DNA from: a virus
DNA length: 41,580 nucleotides
Reading direction: 5' to 3' (one strand)
Virus record (IMG/VR): IMGVR_UViG_3300047471_000628
Coordinates: 1-41,580 of that record
The notes under the pieces: generated by a model
What the model was told of the DNA's origin: nothing
The model's input: only the letters and a program-made list of their open reading frames with translations
The model's database searches: none
Shown here: piece by piece, positions 20,943 through 29,780 of the stretch
Layout of the letters: each line of letters starts with the position of its first letter
Numbering within the stretch: the first letter of the stretch is position 1
Translations under genes and position numbers: made by a program

Positions 20943-20982
20943 CACTAGAACCTTGCACTAGAACCTTACGTCCTGTAAGGTT
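20943..20982. promoter_or_regulatory. OL-like operator cluster downstream of the repressor
   Basis: CACTAGAACCTT occurs twice, 13 bp apart (20943-20954, 20956-20967), running into a perfect dyad AACCTTAC-GTCCT-GTAAGGTT (20962-20982). It lies between the repressor gene and the rightward recombination operon, where a second operator or early promoter would be expected. No T-run follows, arguing against a terminator. Confidence 0.6.
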
Positions 20983-21006
20983 GCTTCCAGATTGCGGAAG
21001 CGCGAA

Positions 21007-21441
21007 ATGCTTATTGTTACCGTACGGCACGACGACGGCCTCCTCCTCCGCTGGGATGGTTTTTGCGAAACGTCGCGGCTAGGCAATTCTGGCGGGATAG
21101 GCGCGCCCGAAACCAGTCTACGCCTGTCACGGGACGGTAGCGCAAGTGTCGCGGGCAAGAGTTTCGCAACTGCACCGCGCGACGGCGATTGGCACACCAA
21201 ATCACGCGCGAATAACGCGGACTGCAACCTATTCTCCATGCAGCATTTGCTGCGCCAGCAGGCGCTCGACGAGCTGCTCAACGAAATCGGGGAATGGCGA
21301 ACGGCCAGCCCGCAGTTCAGGGGCTTCTGGCGCCGCCTCGCGCGGCACGACATCGCCCGGTTCCGCAGAGACTACCTGATCCCCGAGCGCGCCGCCTTCG
21401 AGGTAGCGGTTGAGCGGCAGCAAGCCCGGAGGGCAGCATGA
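21007..21441 (+). CDS. Hypothetical protein at the start of the recombination operon
   Basis: A 144-residue reading frame. The C-terminal 67 residues (from Met at 21238: QHLLRQQALDELLNEIGEWR, FWRRLARHDIARFRRDYLIP) look like a real helical protein. The N-terminal part is less convincing, and the true start may be 21238. It is coupled to the next gene (ATGA). No known family. Confidence 0.5.
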   Translation: MLIVTVRHDDGLLLRWDGFCETSRLGNSGGIGAPETSLRLSRDGSASVAGKSFATAPRDGDWHTKSRANNADCNLFSMQHLLRQQALDELLNEIGEWRTASPQFRGFWRRLARHDIARFRRDYLIPERAAFEVAVERQQARRAA

Positions 21442-21695
21442 ACGACCTGTACCTGATCTGGTCGCACGAGCACGGCGCATGGTGGGGGCCGGGCGGCTGT
21501 GGCTATGTCCGAAGCATCGCCCAGGCCGGCCGCTACCCCGCTGAGGAGGCGCTTGGGAACTGCATCCGTGCGATGCCTGGAACCTCGTCGGGGCTTGGCG
21601 CTTTACCGGAACTACCGGTGCGACTGGCTGACATCGAGGCCATGACCGCAGCCTACGATAAGGAGTTCGCTGATCGACCGGAGCCGTGGCGATGA
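21438..21695 (+). CDS. Small hypothetical protein
   Basis: An 85-residue protein (LYLIWSHEHGAWWGPGGCGY, then AGRYPAEEALGNCI), a pattern recurring in small phage proteins in which an aromatic N-terminal strand is followed by GY and a helix. Function unknown. ATGA overlaps occur on both sides. Confidence 0.75.
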   Translation: MNDLYLIWSHEHGAWWGPGGCGYVRSIAQAGRYPAEEALGNCIRAMPGTSSGLGALPELPVRLADIEAMTAAYDKEFADRPEPWR

Positions 21696-21970
21696 ACACC
21701 TGCCCCGATCTGCTCGCGGCGCTGAAGCTGCGCATGCGCGATCTGGAACTCGACGCCGTGGAGGTGAAGGCGCGCATCAGCGAATTGGGCGAGATGATCA
21801 CCATGCTGGAGCACCCGCAGCGCAACAAGCGTGGCAGGCCCCCCGGGCCCAGGGCCGTGTTCACCCCCCGCCGTGTCACCCCGTCCAACCCGCCGCTGCA
21901 CGTCGCCGGCGAGGTCAACGAACCGCCAGACGACGAGCTGCCGCTGCAGTCCAACGCCCCCGGCGCGTGA
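21692..21970 (+). CDS. Coiled-coil protein with AT-hook-like motif
   Basis: A 92-residue protein. An N-terminal helix (LKLRMRDLELDAVEVKARIS) is followed by a basic NKRGRPPGPR segment, AT-hook-like, and a Pro-rich tail. It may bind DNA. The start overlaps the upstream stop (ATGA). Confidence 0.7.
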   Translation: MNTCPDLLAALKLRMRDLELDAVEVKARISELGEMITMLEHPQRNKRGRPPGPRAVFTPRRVTPSNPPLHVAGEVNEPPDDELPLQSNAPGA

Positions 21971-21989
21971 CCCCCATCAGGAGACCAAC

Positions 21990-22259
21990 ATGAGCCTGAC
22001 AGGCCAAGGCAAAGCAGCGGTCGCGCAACTGGCAGCACGCTTCGTGTTCGATGAGCAGGCATCCGCTGCCAGCCAGCAGGATCTAGCCGAGCGCATCGAG
22101 GCTGCGATCAGCGCATTCAAAGCCTCTCAGATGCAGCAGATCATCGCCCACGCACTGCGGCGGGAACTGGAGCGGCATATCGAGGCCGCCATCGATGGCT
22201 GGCACCGCGACCATCCGCCGCAACCCGCAACTCCAGAGCCACAGGACACACCAGCATGA
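21990..22259 (+). CDS. Helical hypothetical protein
   Basis: An 89-residue helical protein (AAVAQLAARFVFDEQASAAS, then RRELERHIEAAIDGWHRDHP). The ATG at 21990 follows AGGAGA at a good distance and is preferred over an upstream frame extension. Overlaps the next gene by four bases. Confidence 0.7.
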   Translation: MSLTGQGKAAVAQLAARFVFDEQASAASQQDLAERIEAAISAFKASQMQQIIAHALRRELERHIEAAIDGWHRDHPPQPATPEPQDTPA

Positions 22260-22462
22260 CCATCGCCAACGACTACCTAAATTGCGCCGATTGGGTTGCA
22301 GGACGAGCGCATCGCCTCGAACCGATCATGCCGTCCGAAGCAGCGCACCTCGCGATAGAGCTGCTCAAGCTGGCAGATCAAGCCAAGCGCATGGAGCGCT
22401 TAGCGATCGTCTTCGAGCCTGTGGTCTACAGCGATAAGGACGACTGCGATGCCGTGCTCTGA
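22256..22462 (+). CDS. Small hypothetical protein
   Basis: A 68-residue helical acidic protein (YLNCADWVAGRAHRLEPIMP). Start in an ATGA overlap, end overlapping the following gene by 14 bases. No family recognised. Confidence 0.65.
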   Translation: MTIANDYLNCADWVAGRAHRLEPIMPSEAAHLAIELLKLADQAKRMERLAIVFEPVVYSDKDDCDAVL

Positions 22463-22772
22463 GCAGCAGACGCCGCCAGCAGATGAGCTGTTCGACGTTC
22501 GGGCTGAGATCAAGCACCTTACGTCGCGCGAGCGTGTCCTAACCGCGCTCATGATCGCTGACCCTTCTGCACGCACCGGCAACAGCCATGCCGTTGAGGT
22601 CAAGGAGGTCGAGACAACCCGCACAGACCTCAAAGAGATGCGCGCCTGTCACGCCGACATTGTCGAGCAGTTCACGTTCCCAGTGAAGATCACCCGTGTC
22701 GAACTGCGCGGCGTCAACGAGGATGGCGAGTTGACCAGCCTGCGCCGCAAACCCGAGAAAGCCACACAATGA
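22449..22772 (+). CDS. Hypothetical protein upstream of recT-like gene
   Basis: A 107-residue protein (RAEIKHLTSRERVLTALMIA, then ADIVEQFTFPVKITRVELRG), probably a helical N-terminus and a beta C-terminus. It is coupled to the RecT-like gene by ATGA and so may assist recombination. No known family. Confidence 0.7.
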   Translation: MPCSEQQTPPADELFDVRAEIKHLTSRERVLTALMIADPSARTGNSHAVEVKEVETTRTDLKEMRACHADIVEQFTFPVKITRVELRGVNEDGELTSLRRKPEKATQ

Positions 22773-23704
22773 ACGCCATTTCCACGATTCCCGCACCGAT
22801 GCCGTTGCAGGACATGCAGACACTCGCCGTCGCCATCGCCAAGAGCAATCTGTTCGGCATCAAGACGCCGGAGCAGGCGCTGGTCCTGATGGCGATCGCC
22901 CAGGCCGAAGGCCGTCACCCAGTCGAGGCCGCGCGGGACTACGACATCATCAACGGCAGGCCAGCCAAGAAGGCCGAGGCGATGCTGCGCGATTTCATCC
23001 TCGCCGGCGGCAAGGTGGCGTGGCACGCGCTCACCGACGAACTGGCAGACGCGACATTCACCCATCCGCAGACCGGCGAGGTGCGCATCGACTGGGACAT
23101 GAAGCGTGCGATGACCGCCTTCGGTAAGAAGGACATGTACGCCAAATTCCCCAGGCAGATGTTGCGCAGCCGGGTGGTGTCAGAGGGCGTCCGCACGCTC
23201 TGGCCGCTGGCGACGAGCGGGATGTACGAACCCGGGGAGGCGGCAGACATCCCGGCCCAGGAGACGCCGCACACAGGCTCCACGATCGAGGGGGAGCCGC
23301 CCTCCGACGCCCGCCAGGCGCTGAACGATTCCATCCCCCTGCGCTCCGTCGCCGCCGCCACACCGCGCGCGCCCCGCAAGGCGGATCCGATGGTCTACGA
23401 CGCCGAGCCAGCCCCTGCATATCCGGGCGCCCCGCCAAACGAGAAGCCCGAGCGCACCGAGGCAGCGTGGCGCATCTTCCTGGACAAGCTGCGCGCGGCG
23501 GTTACCGTCCTGCATCACCGCAGTGAGGTGGTGGAGATTGGTGGCCGCGCCACGGTGGGCGACGCCCTGGCCGCCGGGCCGGAATGGGTGCAGCGCGAGA
23601 TCAGCTCTATTCTGGCGGAAGCATACGCCCGCTTCCCAGCCGAGCCCGGCGACGACCTGGACGACGTGGTGATAGCCGGCGAGGACAAGATCCTGGCTGG
23701 ATGA
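22769..23704 (+). CDS. RecT-like single-strand annealing protein
   Basis: A 311-residue protein. Residues about 25-155 show the pattern of phage RecT-like proteins: FGIKTPEQALVLMAIAQAEG, ARDYDIINGRPAKKAEAMLR, KKDMYAKFPRQMLRSRVVSE and GVRTLWPLATSGMYEP. The C-terminal half is Pro-rich then helical and more variable. Such proteins anneal complementary single strands during phage recombination and replication restart. No exonuclease gene lies beside it; the VRR-NUC protein of the other operon could supply nuclease activity. Confidence 0.8.
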   Translation: MNAISTIPAPMPLQDMQTLAVAIAKSNLFGIKTPEQALVLMAIAQAEGRHPVEAARDYDIINGRPAKKAEAMLRDFILAGGKVAWHALTDELADATFTHPQTGEVRIDWDMKRAMTAFGKKDMYAKFPRQMLRSRVVSEGVRTLWPLATSGMYEPGEAADIPAQETPHTGSTIEGEPPSDARQALNDSIPLRSVAAATPRAPRKADPMVYDAEPAPAYPGAPPNEKPERTEAAWRIFLDKLRAAVTVLHHRSEVVEIGGRATVGDALAAGPEWVQREISSILAEAYARFPAEPGDDLDDVVIAGEDKILAG

Positions 23705-23709
23705 TATAA

Positions 23710-23916
23710 ATGGAAATCCTCATTAGCCTCGGCATGTTGTTGATAGTGATTATCGGCGGCCCTGCCTGGGTGGTGTATCAAGCCTGCACCGGACTCGCTC
23801 GCCCGATGGAGAGGATCTTGGCGATCGAGGCTCAGTACCGCGCCCTCGCGCGGCACAAGCTTGAACAGCGCCACGCCCGTCGCCCAGTCGGCTCGTACTT
23901 CGGCCCCTACTACTGA
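23710..23916 (+). CDS. Small single-pass membrane protein
   Basis: A 68-residue protein with an N-terminal transmembrane helix (EILISLGMLLIVIIGGPAWV) and a basic helical tail. It is the last gene of the rightward operon. Its 3' end overlaps the 3' end of the leftward ejection-protein gene by seven bases, so the two transcripts collide here without a visible terminator. Confidence 0.65.
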   Translation: MEILISLGMLLIVIIGGPAWVVYQACTGLARPMERILAIEAQYRALARHKLEQRHARRPVGSYFGPYY

Positions 23917-26051
23917 CCTAGCAGGCCACCGCGCTGGGGTTGCCGTGGCGGCGGCTGGGCTGCCTGGATCGCTCCGGTGATACCGGCTGGCACCCGCACC
24001 CACGGCGTCATCAGCCGGCTCTGCGCCGACTGCAGTGCCTGGAAATACGGGCTGCCCTGCTGCGGGCCCGGTTGGCTGAATAGCTGTTGCGCGATCTGCG
24101 CTCGCACCGGGTCGGTATCCATCGCGGGATTGGCCCGCGCCCCTTGCCGCAGCAGGCTGACAGCTGCTGGCAATGGGTGGCCGGTCGCTAGCAGCGTCAG
24201 AGGCGTCCCTAAATCCACGTCCTGCTGACCGGCTACTCGTCGTGCCGTCTGCGACCCCTTCAACACCTCGTTGCGGGTCTTCGCGAAAGTCCCCTCGTTC
24301 TGCATCGTGTTGGCGAACTGATCAAAGCTGACGTCATCACCGAACCCGGCGCGGATCTTGTCGCGGATCAGCTGGTTGCCGAAGATCCTGCGCGTTGCGT
24401 CAGCCCCCTCCTGCGTCGCGTCCACCTTGTCCTTCAGTGCGCGCGCCACACCAGCGCGGAAGAAGTCTTTGTCGTTGTCCGACAGCGCGCCGATCGTGCT
24501 CGCGGTCACCTCGGGATCTTCCGACAGGATCTCGCGGCCCATGTTTAGCGCGCTCATCGATTGCGATGGGCCACCCCAGGCATCGAGAGCGACGGCATAG
24601 CGGGGATACATATCCCTGAGTTGTCCGACATAGGTGCGCCTTACTGCGTCTACCCTCATGCCATACGAATTTAGCTTACCAATCGGAGAGGCATCTTTGA
24701 TGTTTTGGACGATGGTGTCGTAACCCCGCTTCACAGCGTCCATCAGCCGCAGGTTTGGTGTGCCGCTACCGAGCACATACCGACCGTCGTCACCCTTCGT
24801 CACGCCGTAATCTGCCGGGTTGAACGGGTCACCGGTTTTGAGCTTCTCCAACTGAATGTCACGCATACCGTGTTGCAGCGCCTCCTGGCCGATCGGGTCA
24901 TGGATAAACCGCTGCACGCTATCGACTTCCTCCTGTGTGGGAATGATGCGGGAGAATGCCGCTTCGTATTTCGGCGTGGCAGCAGTGGAACGCTGTTGAG
25001 CCAGATTGCTCATAGTGCCGTTGAACTCACCGGGCGTGCCGGTGCCGGCGTTGATCGCGGCGTTGATACGGGTAGGCGCCCCCTCCATGCGGGTTTCAAG
25101 GAAATCGGTGGCAAGCTGCCGGTTGCTGCCTGGCATGCTGGCCATCGCTTCGCCAAGACCCGTCACGTTGGCGCCGCCGGCATCAATCAGGCCCCCGAGG
25201 GGACCGAGGCGTGCCAGGGCATCCCGCGCCTGGTCGGCTGTGATCATGTCGCGGTTGAACGCCTGGGCTATCTTGGCTGCTGCCTGACGAGACGCCTCCC
25301 CAGGAACCAGCCTGGCGGTCACGGCGTCGATCAGCGGGCGGCCGATTAAACCGGCAGCACCGAGGCCCAACGGGATGGCTGCGCCGGCTGTGGCGCCTGC
25401 GAGGCCGCCCGAGACCGGATCCGCTTCGTTCATGCCGGCGCCTGCCGTGCCGCCGATAATGCCGCCGCGCGTTGTCTGGCCGCCGATATCCATGGCGCGG
25501 CCCACGATGCCGGGCCGCGTGGCCGCGGGGATCAATCGTGTGAGCGCGCCTTCACCGATCGCCGCGGTGGGCAGCGCCCCGACGATTTCCGCCCCGGTCT
25601 GCAGTTCGGGGCTGTTCGCCTCGAACTTTGCTTGCGGCAGTTCGTCCAGCTGTTGTCCTGGGGTGGCGATAGCCCGATCGAGGCGCGGCGCCAGACCGAA
25701 GCTAAGCCCCTTGGCCATACCGCCGACCACGCCGGCTGCCTTGGCCAGATCCTGCCCGATCGCCGTTGCCCACGGATGGTCGGCACGAGGGGGCGGTGGC
25801 GTGTTGGCGGCTGCCGTGGTGTCGAAGCCCGCGCCCTCGTCAAGCGCCCGTAGGAACGTGCTGACGCCGCCCCAGACGCTGCCTGATGGCTGCTCGTTGG
25901 TCGGCACTCGCTGGAACGAGGTGTCGAGGATTTTCGCCGGCTGCTGCTGCGGCGTTGCGCCGCCAGGGTCTGTATAGGTGGTGTCGTCGGTCGATCTGCC
26001 GGGCACCGCCATGACTGAGTTGGCGCCGGGATCGTAAGGCTCTTCAGCCAT
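23910..26051 (-). CDS. Large internal virion (DNA ejection) protein
   Basis: A 713-residue protein. The N-terminal third is Gly/Ala-rich with long apolar stretches (GGLAGATAGAAIPLGLGAAG), typical of podovirus ejection proteins that enter the host envelope. The middle is helical (EASRQAAAKIAQAFNRDMIT), and the C-terminus is Gln/Pro-rich. It ends the late operon. The start overlaps the upstream stop by one base (TAATG). Likely counterpart of P22 gp16/gp20 or T7 core proteins, by context. Confidence 0.75.
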   Translation of the reverse strand: MAEEPYDPGANSVMAVPGRSTDDTTYTDPGGATPQQQPAKILDTSFQRVPTNEQPSGSVWGGVSTFLRALDEGAGFDTTAAANTPPPPRADHPWATAIGQDLAKAAGVVGGMAKGLSFGLAPRLDRAIATPGQQLDELPQAKFEANSPELQTGAEIVGALPTAAIGEGALTRLIPAATRPGIVGRAMDIGGQTTRGGIIGGTAGAGMNEADPVSGGLAGATAGAAIPLGLGAAGLIGRPLIDAVTARLVPGEASRQAAAKIAQAFNRDMITADQARDALARLGPLGGLIDAGGANVTGLGEAMASMPGSNRQLATDFLETRMEGAPTRINAAINAGTGTPGEFNGTMSNLAQQRSTAATPKYEAAFSRIIPTQEEVDSVQRFIHDPIGQEALQHGMRDIQLEKLKTGDPFNPADYGVTKGDDGRYVLGSGTPNLRLMDAVKRGYDTIVQNIKDASPIGKLNSYGMRVDAVRRTYVGQLRDMYPRYAVALDAWGGPSQSMSALNMGREILSEDPEVTASTIGALSDNDKDFFRAGVARALKDKVDATQEGADATRRIFGNQLIRDKIRAGFGDDVSFDQFANTMQNEGTFAKTRNEVLKGSQTARRVAGQQDVDLGTPLTLLATGHPLPAAVSLLRQGARANPAMDTDPVRAQIAQQLFSQPGPQQGSPYFQALQSAQSRLMTPWVRVPAGITGAIQAAQPPPRQPQRGGLLGQ

Positions 26052-28249
26052 TAGCGTTGCCCCTGCTGAGGAGGCGATTTCGCCACCATCACGGCGCCGT
26101 TGTTGAGGTGATAAAGCGTGCCGGGCCGGATATCATTATCCTGCGCCCACTTCAGGCGCTGCTGCGCCCAGTTCGGGTCTGGGTCGGTCCAGTGCGCGCT
26201 CAATTCTGCGGGGACCGCAGGGACGAACGGCTTGCGGTTCTGGTTGGCGGCATCGAGGGCGTCGCCGTAACTCTTACCGCGGCTCATTTCCTTCTGCACA
26301 TCAAAGGAAAAACGGTTCTTTGCCTGGTATGCCTGCTTAAGGTAGCCAACCACCGCCGACCTGGTGTCCTTGTCCATCCATTCGGTCGGTCCCAGCCGCT
26401 CGATGAATTTTAAATCCGTGTCCGACAACGAACCCATCGGCATGCCTTGGCGCAACGTGGACACCAGGCCATTGATGCCGCTGCGCAGCAACTGCACAGC
26501 TCCGGTGTCCGATAGCGGCAGGCCAAGGCTTCCCAGCGTCTCAGCGATGGTCGCCTTCATTCCTGGCAGCGACACATTCTGCCAGAGCTTAGGTTGCTCG
26601 ACATTATCCGAGAGCGCGCGGAAGCCATCCAACTGGGCAACTATGTTGCCGGTATCGTGCTGCTCTTGCTGTGCCGTCTCCAGTCCCTTCTGGTTGGTTG
26701 TGTTAACGACGGTGTCCTTGTTGGTCTGGCGCGTCAGGTCTGCATTGAGCTTGGCCAGTACGATGGCGTGCGCACGATCCGCTGCGTCTTTCTCATCGGA
26801 CTGCTGGCGGTTCATCTCCGCATCGTAGAGCTGCCGTTGGGTGTCCAGCGCATTCTTCTGCGCCGCCTGCTGCAGCTCCGCCGACTTGGCCGTTGCGGCT
26901 GCCTGCGCGTCGGTGACGGCCTTGGCGGCTGCGGTGTGGGCGACCAGCGCCTTGTCTGGATCGCCGCCGCGTCCCGCGCGCGCCAGCGAGAGCTGCTGCG
27001 CGGCTGCGGCCTCCGATGCCACAAGCTTATCCAGGTTCGGCGGGGTGATCGTATAGTCGGCCGGGTTGATGGCGATCGGATGCTGCGCCTGGAACTGCTC
27101 GAACGTCAGCTGCCCGCCGGGCGCCGCCGTCGGCGTGGCGTCCGCTGTCGTGGTCGTCGTGTCGGCAGGGGCCGTCGTAGAGCCGCTGGGAGGCGCCACA
27201 GTCTTCCCGGCCACCTGATACGGCGCAGGGGGCGCCTGGGCCGTCTGGCCCCGGTTGGCGGCCGCCAGTTGCACGCCCTTCGCGACATCGGCCGGATTGA
27301 GCACCGCACCACCGCCGCCGCTCTCGTGGGGTTGGGCAGCGAGGATGAATTTCTGCTGCACGGTTGGGTCGGTGAGGTCGATCTTGTCGGTCGGCTTGAC
27401 GCCGAGGGCATTCGCCACATCGGCGGTGTAGCTGGTCAGATCGGCCTTCGGATCGCTGACCCAGCGTTTCACTGCGTCCTGCACCGTGTTGATGCCGTGC
27501 TGTGTCTGGTAGAGCGCGAGCTGATCCGCTGTTGCCGCAACGCCGCTCGGAAGATCGGAGAACGTGGCGAACCGGTTGCCCTGTCCTGGCTGCGCGCCTG
27601 GCTGCCCGGCAAAGGTCAGGTTCAGCGGGTTGTTCTGCCGCATGCCGAGGGCAATGCCGCCACCGCCTGGCTTCCCAGCGCCTGTCGCTGTTCCTGGCAC
27701 GGCCGGCGTGTTAGCGCTGAGCAGTGGGTTGGGGATGGTTGCCCCGTACTGCATCTGCAGCAGCGGCAGCGCCTCCTTGAGCCGCTCCATCTGCAGCTTC
27801 TGCTGCTCCAGCTGCCAGTTCTGCTGCGCGCCGAGATAGGACGCCGCCTGCTGCTCGCTGCCAGCTTCGCTCCGCGATGCCCCCTCGAACCCCTGCGCCA
27901 AGCCGCCGAACATCGGCTTGCCTGGGTAGTAGCCCGAGCCCGCCATCAGCGACGTGCCGAAGTCTCCGAGTGCGCGTAGCCCGGCACGCTCCCGTTGTGC
28001 CGGTGACATCGCGTCGGTCTGTGGGCCGCCACCAATCGCCTCGCCCAGCAGCGAGAGCCAGCCGCGCTTGACCGGTGTGGTGTCTGGCTGCACCGAAGGC
28101 AGCGGCGCCTGGAGCAGCGCGAGCTGCTGCCTGATGTAGTCCGACGTTGGATCGGCTGCTGCCGCTGGCGCAGCACTTGGTGGAGGTGGTGGTACAGCGC
28201 GCGGTGGCGCGTCGGTCTGTGCCAGATCCCAGGTGTCAGGTGTTGCCAT
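26051..28249 (-). CDS. Virion protein with murein-hydrolase-like domain
   Basis: A 732-residue protein. A central domain (about residues 195-310: MRQNNPLNLTFAG, RFATFSDLPSGVAATADQLA, YQTQHGINTVQDAVKRW) resembles the structural-lysozyme/P5-like domain of phage and prophage virion proteins, thought to open peptidoglycan during DNA entry. The flanks are Pro/Ala/Gln-rich and coiled-coil. ATG 28249 is chosen for its GGGCGG site. Confidence 0.78.
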   Translation of the reverse strand: MATPDTWDLAQTDAPPRAVPPPPPSAAPAAAADPTSDYIRQQLALLQAPLPSVQPDTTPVKRGWLSLLGEAIGGGPQTDAMSPAQRERAGLRALGDFGTSLMAGSGYYPGKPMFGGLAQGFEGASRSEAGSEQQAASYLGAQQNWQLEQQKLQMERLKEALPLLQMQYGATIPNPLLSANTPAVPGTATGAGKPGGGGIALGMRQNNPLNLTFAGQPGAQPGQGNRFATFSDLPSGVAATADQLALYQTQHGINTVQDAVKRWVSDPKADLTSYTADVANALGVKPTDKIDLTDPTVQQKFILAAQPHESGGGGAVLNPADVAKGVQLAAANRGQTAQAPPAPYQVAGKTVAPPSGSTTAPADTTTTTADATPTAAPGGQLTFEQFQAQHPIAINPADYTITPPNLDKLVASEAAAAQQLSLARAGRGGDPDKALVAHTAAAKAVTDAQAAATAKSAELQQAAQKNALDTQRQLYDAEMNRQQSDEKDAADRAHAIVLAKLNADLTRQTNKDTVVNTTNQKGLETAQQEQHDTGNIVAQLDGFRALSDNVEQPKLWQNVSLPGMKATIAETLGSLGLPLSDTGAVQLLRSGINGLVSTLRQGMPMGSLSDTDLKFIERLGPTEWMDKDTRSAVVGYLKQAYQAKNRFSFDVQKEMSRGKSYGDALDAANQNRKPFVPAVPAELSAHWTDPDPNWAQQRLKWAQDNDIRPGTLYHLNNGAVMVAKSPPQQGQR

Positions 28250-28259
28250 ATCCGCCCCC

Positions 28260-28631
28260 TCAGAGGCCCAAAAGGCCGCTGGCTTTGCCACCGCCCTGGA
28301 GATTGACCGGGCGTGCGGTCGCCGGGTTGCTGGCGTCCCGCAGCGCCTGCACCCGTGCCATCAGCATCTGCACCAGGGCGTTCATGCTGGCCGGGTTGCC
28401 GCTATAGGCACCGCTGGCGGCCTGTCCCGCCGCTGCCTGCGCGCCGGGGGGCAGGTTGGACACGGCCGGCTTCTGCGCCTGCTGTTGGCCGCCAGCCTGC
28501 CCCAGCGCCTTGGCAATGGATGTGAAGTCCATGCCGCCGCCAGTTCCTGATCCGCTGCCTGATGAGAGATCCCAAGCCCCAGAGGTATCGCCGCCGCCGC
28601 CGAGTGCCGATAGGTCCCATGCGCCACTCAT
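28260..28631 (-). CDS. Gly/Ala-rich small virion protein
   Basis: A 123-residue low-complexity protein with a duplicated N-terminal motif SGAWDLS (twice, 14 residues apart). The related TPDTWDLAQ opens the next gene, suggesting a shared docking motif. It lies between two ejection-protein genes. Function unknown. Confidence 0.7.
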   Translation of the reverse strand: MSGAWDLSALGGGGDTSGAWDLSSGSGSGTGGGMDFTSIAKALGQAGGQQQAQKPAVSNLPPGAQAAAGQAASGAYSGNPASMNALVQMLMARVQALRDASNPATARPVNLQGGGKASGLLGL

Positions 28632-28633
28632 CG

Positions 28634-29779
28634 CTATATCCCCGCTGCCGCGCCGCCGATCGACGCCACCTTGCTGATCAGCCCCAGGTAGCTGCCGATC
28701 TGATCCACCGTGGACGGCGTCGTGGTGCCCGTCGTGGTGCCGGATGTCTGTCCGGTTCCCGTGGTCTGCCCCGTGGTGCCGTAGGGCACGCCGCTGACCG
28801 CGGACAGCAGCAGATCGAGGTTCTGCACCGGTTGCTGCTGCTGGCCATAATAGTTGCCCATCGCCGCATTGAGCCCCGCCTGTTGCTGCGACTGCTGCAG
28901 GCCGCCGATGCCGAGCAGGTTCTGCAGATACTGCTGCGGCAGCCCGGAGCCGGTGGAGAGCGCGTTGCTGAGGTCGGTCTGCCCGTAGCCCGCCAGCTGG
29001 CCGCCGGCCGTGCCATACATTTGCCCCAGCGTGCTGGCGGCGCTTTCCCCGAGCTGCTGCCGCGTATTAGCGAGGCTGCCAGCCTGTGTCAGCGCCTGGC
29101 CGTAGCCGGTGTTCAGCAGGTTGCCGAGGACGTTTTGCTCATTGAGCGCGCCCTGCGCCTGCGCCATACCCTCCATGACACCCTGGCGCGAGCCGCCGAA
29201 CGCGCCGGCTTGGTTCGCATTCGCGCCCACCTGCTGGAGGTTCTGCGCCAGCGCTTGTTGGCCGAGCTGCAGCGTCGGCGCAATCACCGCATTCGCATAC
29301 GGGGTCATCATGCTCTGCGCGTCCTGCGCCACGCCCTGCGCGCTGGCCGGTCCCTGCCCCGCCCATCCCCCAAGCAGTCCCTGCGCCTGTCCCAGTCCCT
29401 GCTGTAGATACTGCTGTTGTTGCGGCAGTGCCATGCCGCTGATGGCCGAGTAGATGTCTCCTGTGGTGCCGCCGATCTGCCGCGCCATCCCCGTCGGGTC
29501 TGTGCCGGTGCCGTAATTCCACCCCGCCTGCGTGCCGGGGCTAACGTCAGCGACTTGCTGCCCGCCATAGGGGGTAAACAGGTTGGGGTCTTGCGACAGC
29601 GTCTGTGCGGTGCCCACCGCTTGCTGCGCAGCGCCGGTCAGCCACGACGGCAATTCCGTCTGCGAGGTGCCGGACGTGTTGCTGGTGCCTTGCTGGGTGG
29701 TCTGCTGGCTACCGCCCTTGCTCTTGTAGACGCCACCGAATGCCAGGTGGTCGATCTGACCCGCTTCGTTGAATCTCAT
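28634..29779 (-). CDS. DNA ejection protein (gp7/gp14-like)
   Basis: A 381-residue protein rich in Gln, Gly and Ala. The segment NANQAGAFGGSRQGVMEG (residues 187-204) is characteristic of podovirus DNA-transfer proteins, surrounded by long amphipathic helices. It probably forms part of the trans-envelope channel with the two large proteins that follow. Confidence 0.78.
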   Translation of the reverse strand: MRFNEAGQIDHLAFGGVYKSKGGSQQTTQQGTSNTSGTSQTELPSWLTGAAQQAVGTAQTLSQDPNLFTPYGGQQVADVSPGTQAGWNYGTGTDPTGMARQIGGTTGDIYSAISGMALPQQQQYLQQGLGQAQGLLGGWAGQGPASAQGVAQDAQSMMTPYANAVIAPTLQLGQQALAQNLQQVGANANQAGAFGGSRQGVMEGMAQAQGALNEQNVLGNLLNTGYGQALTQAGSLANTRQQLGESAASTLGQMYGTAGGQLAGYGQTDLSNALSTGSGLPQQYLQNLLGIGGLQQSQQQAGLNAAMGNYYGQQQQPVQNLDLLLSAVSGVPYGTTGQTTGTGQTSGTTTGTTTPSTVDQIGSYLGLISKVASIGGAAAGI

Positions 29780-29780
29780 A

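Noticed and set aside
20773-21030. Minus-strand open frame of 85 codons opposite the repressor 3' end
   Set aside because: It crosses the operator-like dyad and is antisense to the repressor C-terminus; no supporting start signal.
26594-27979. Plus-strand open frame of 461 codons
   Set aside because: Antisense to the large virion gene with murein-hydrolase-like domain; composition is typical of a GC-rich shadow frame.
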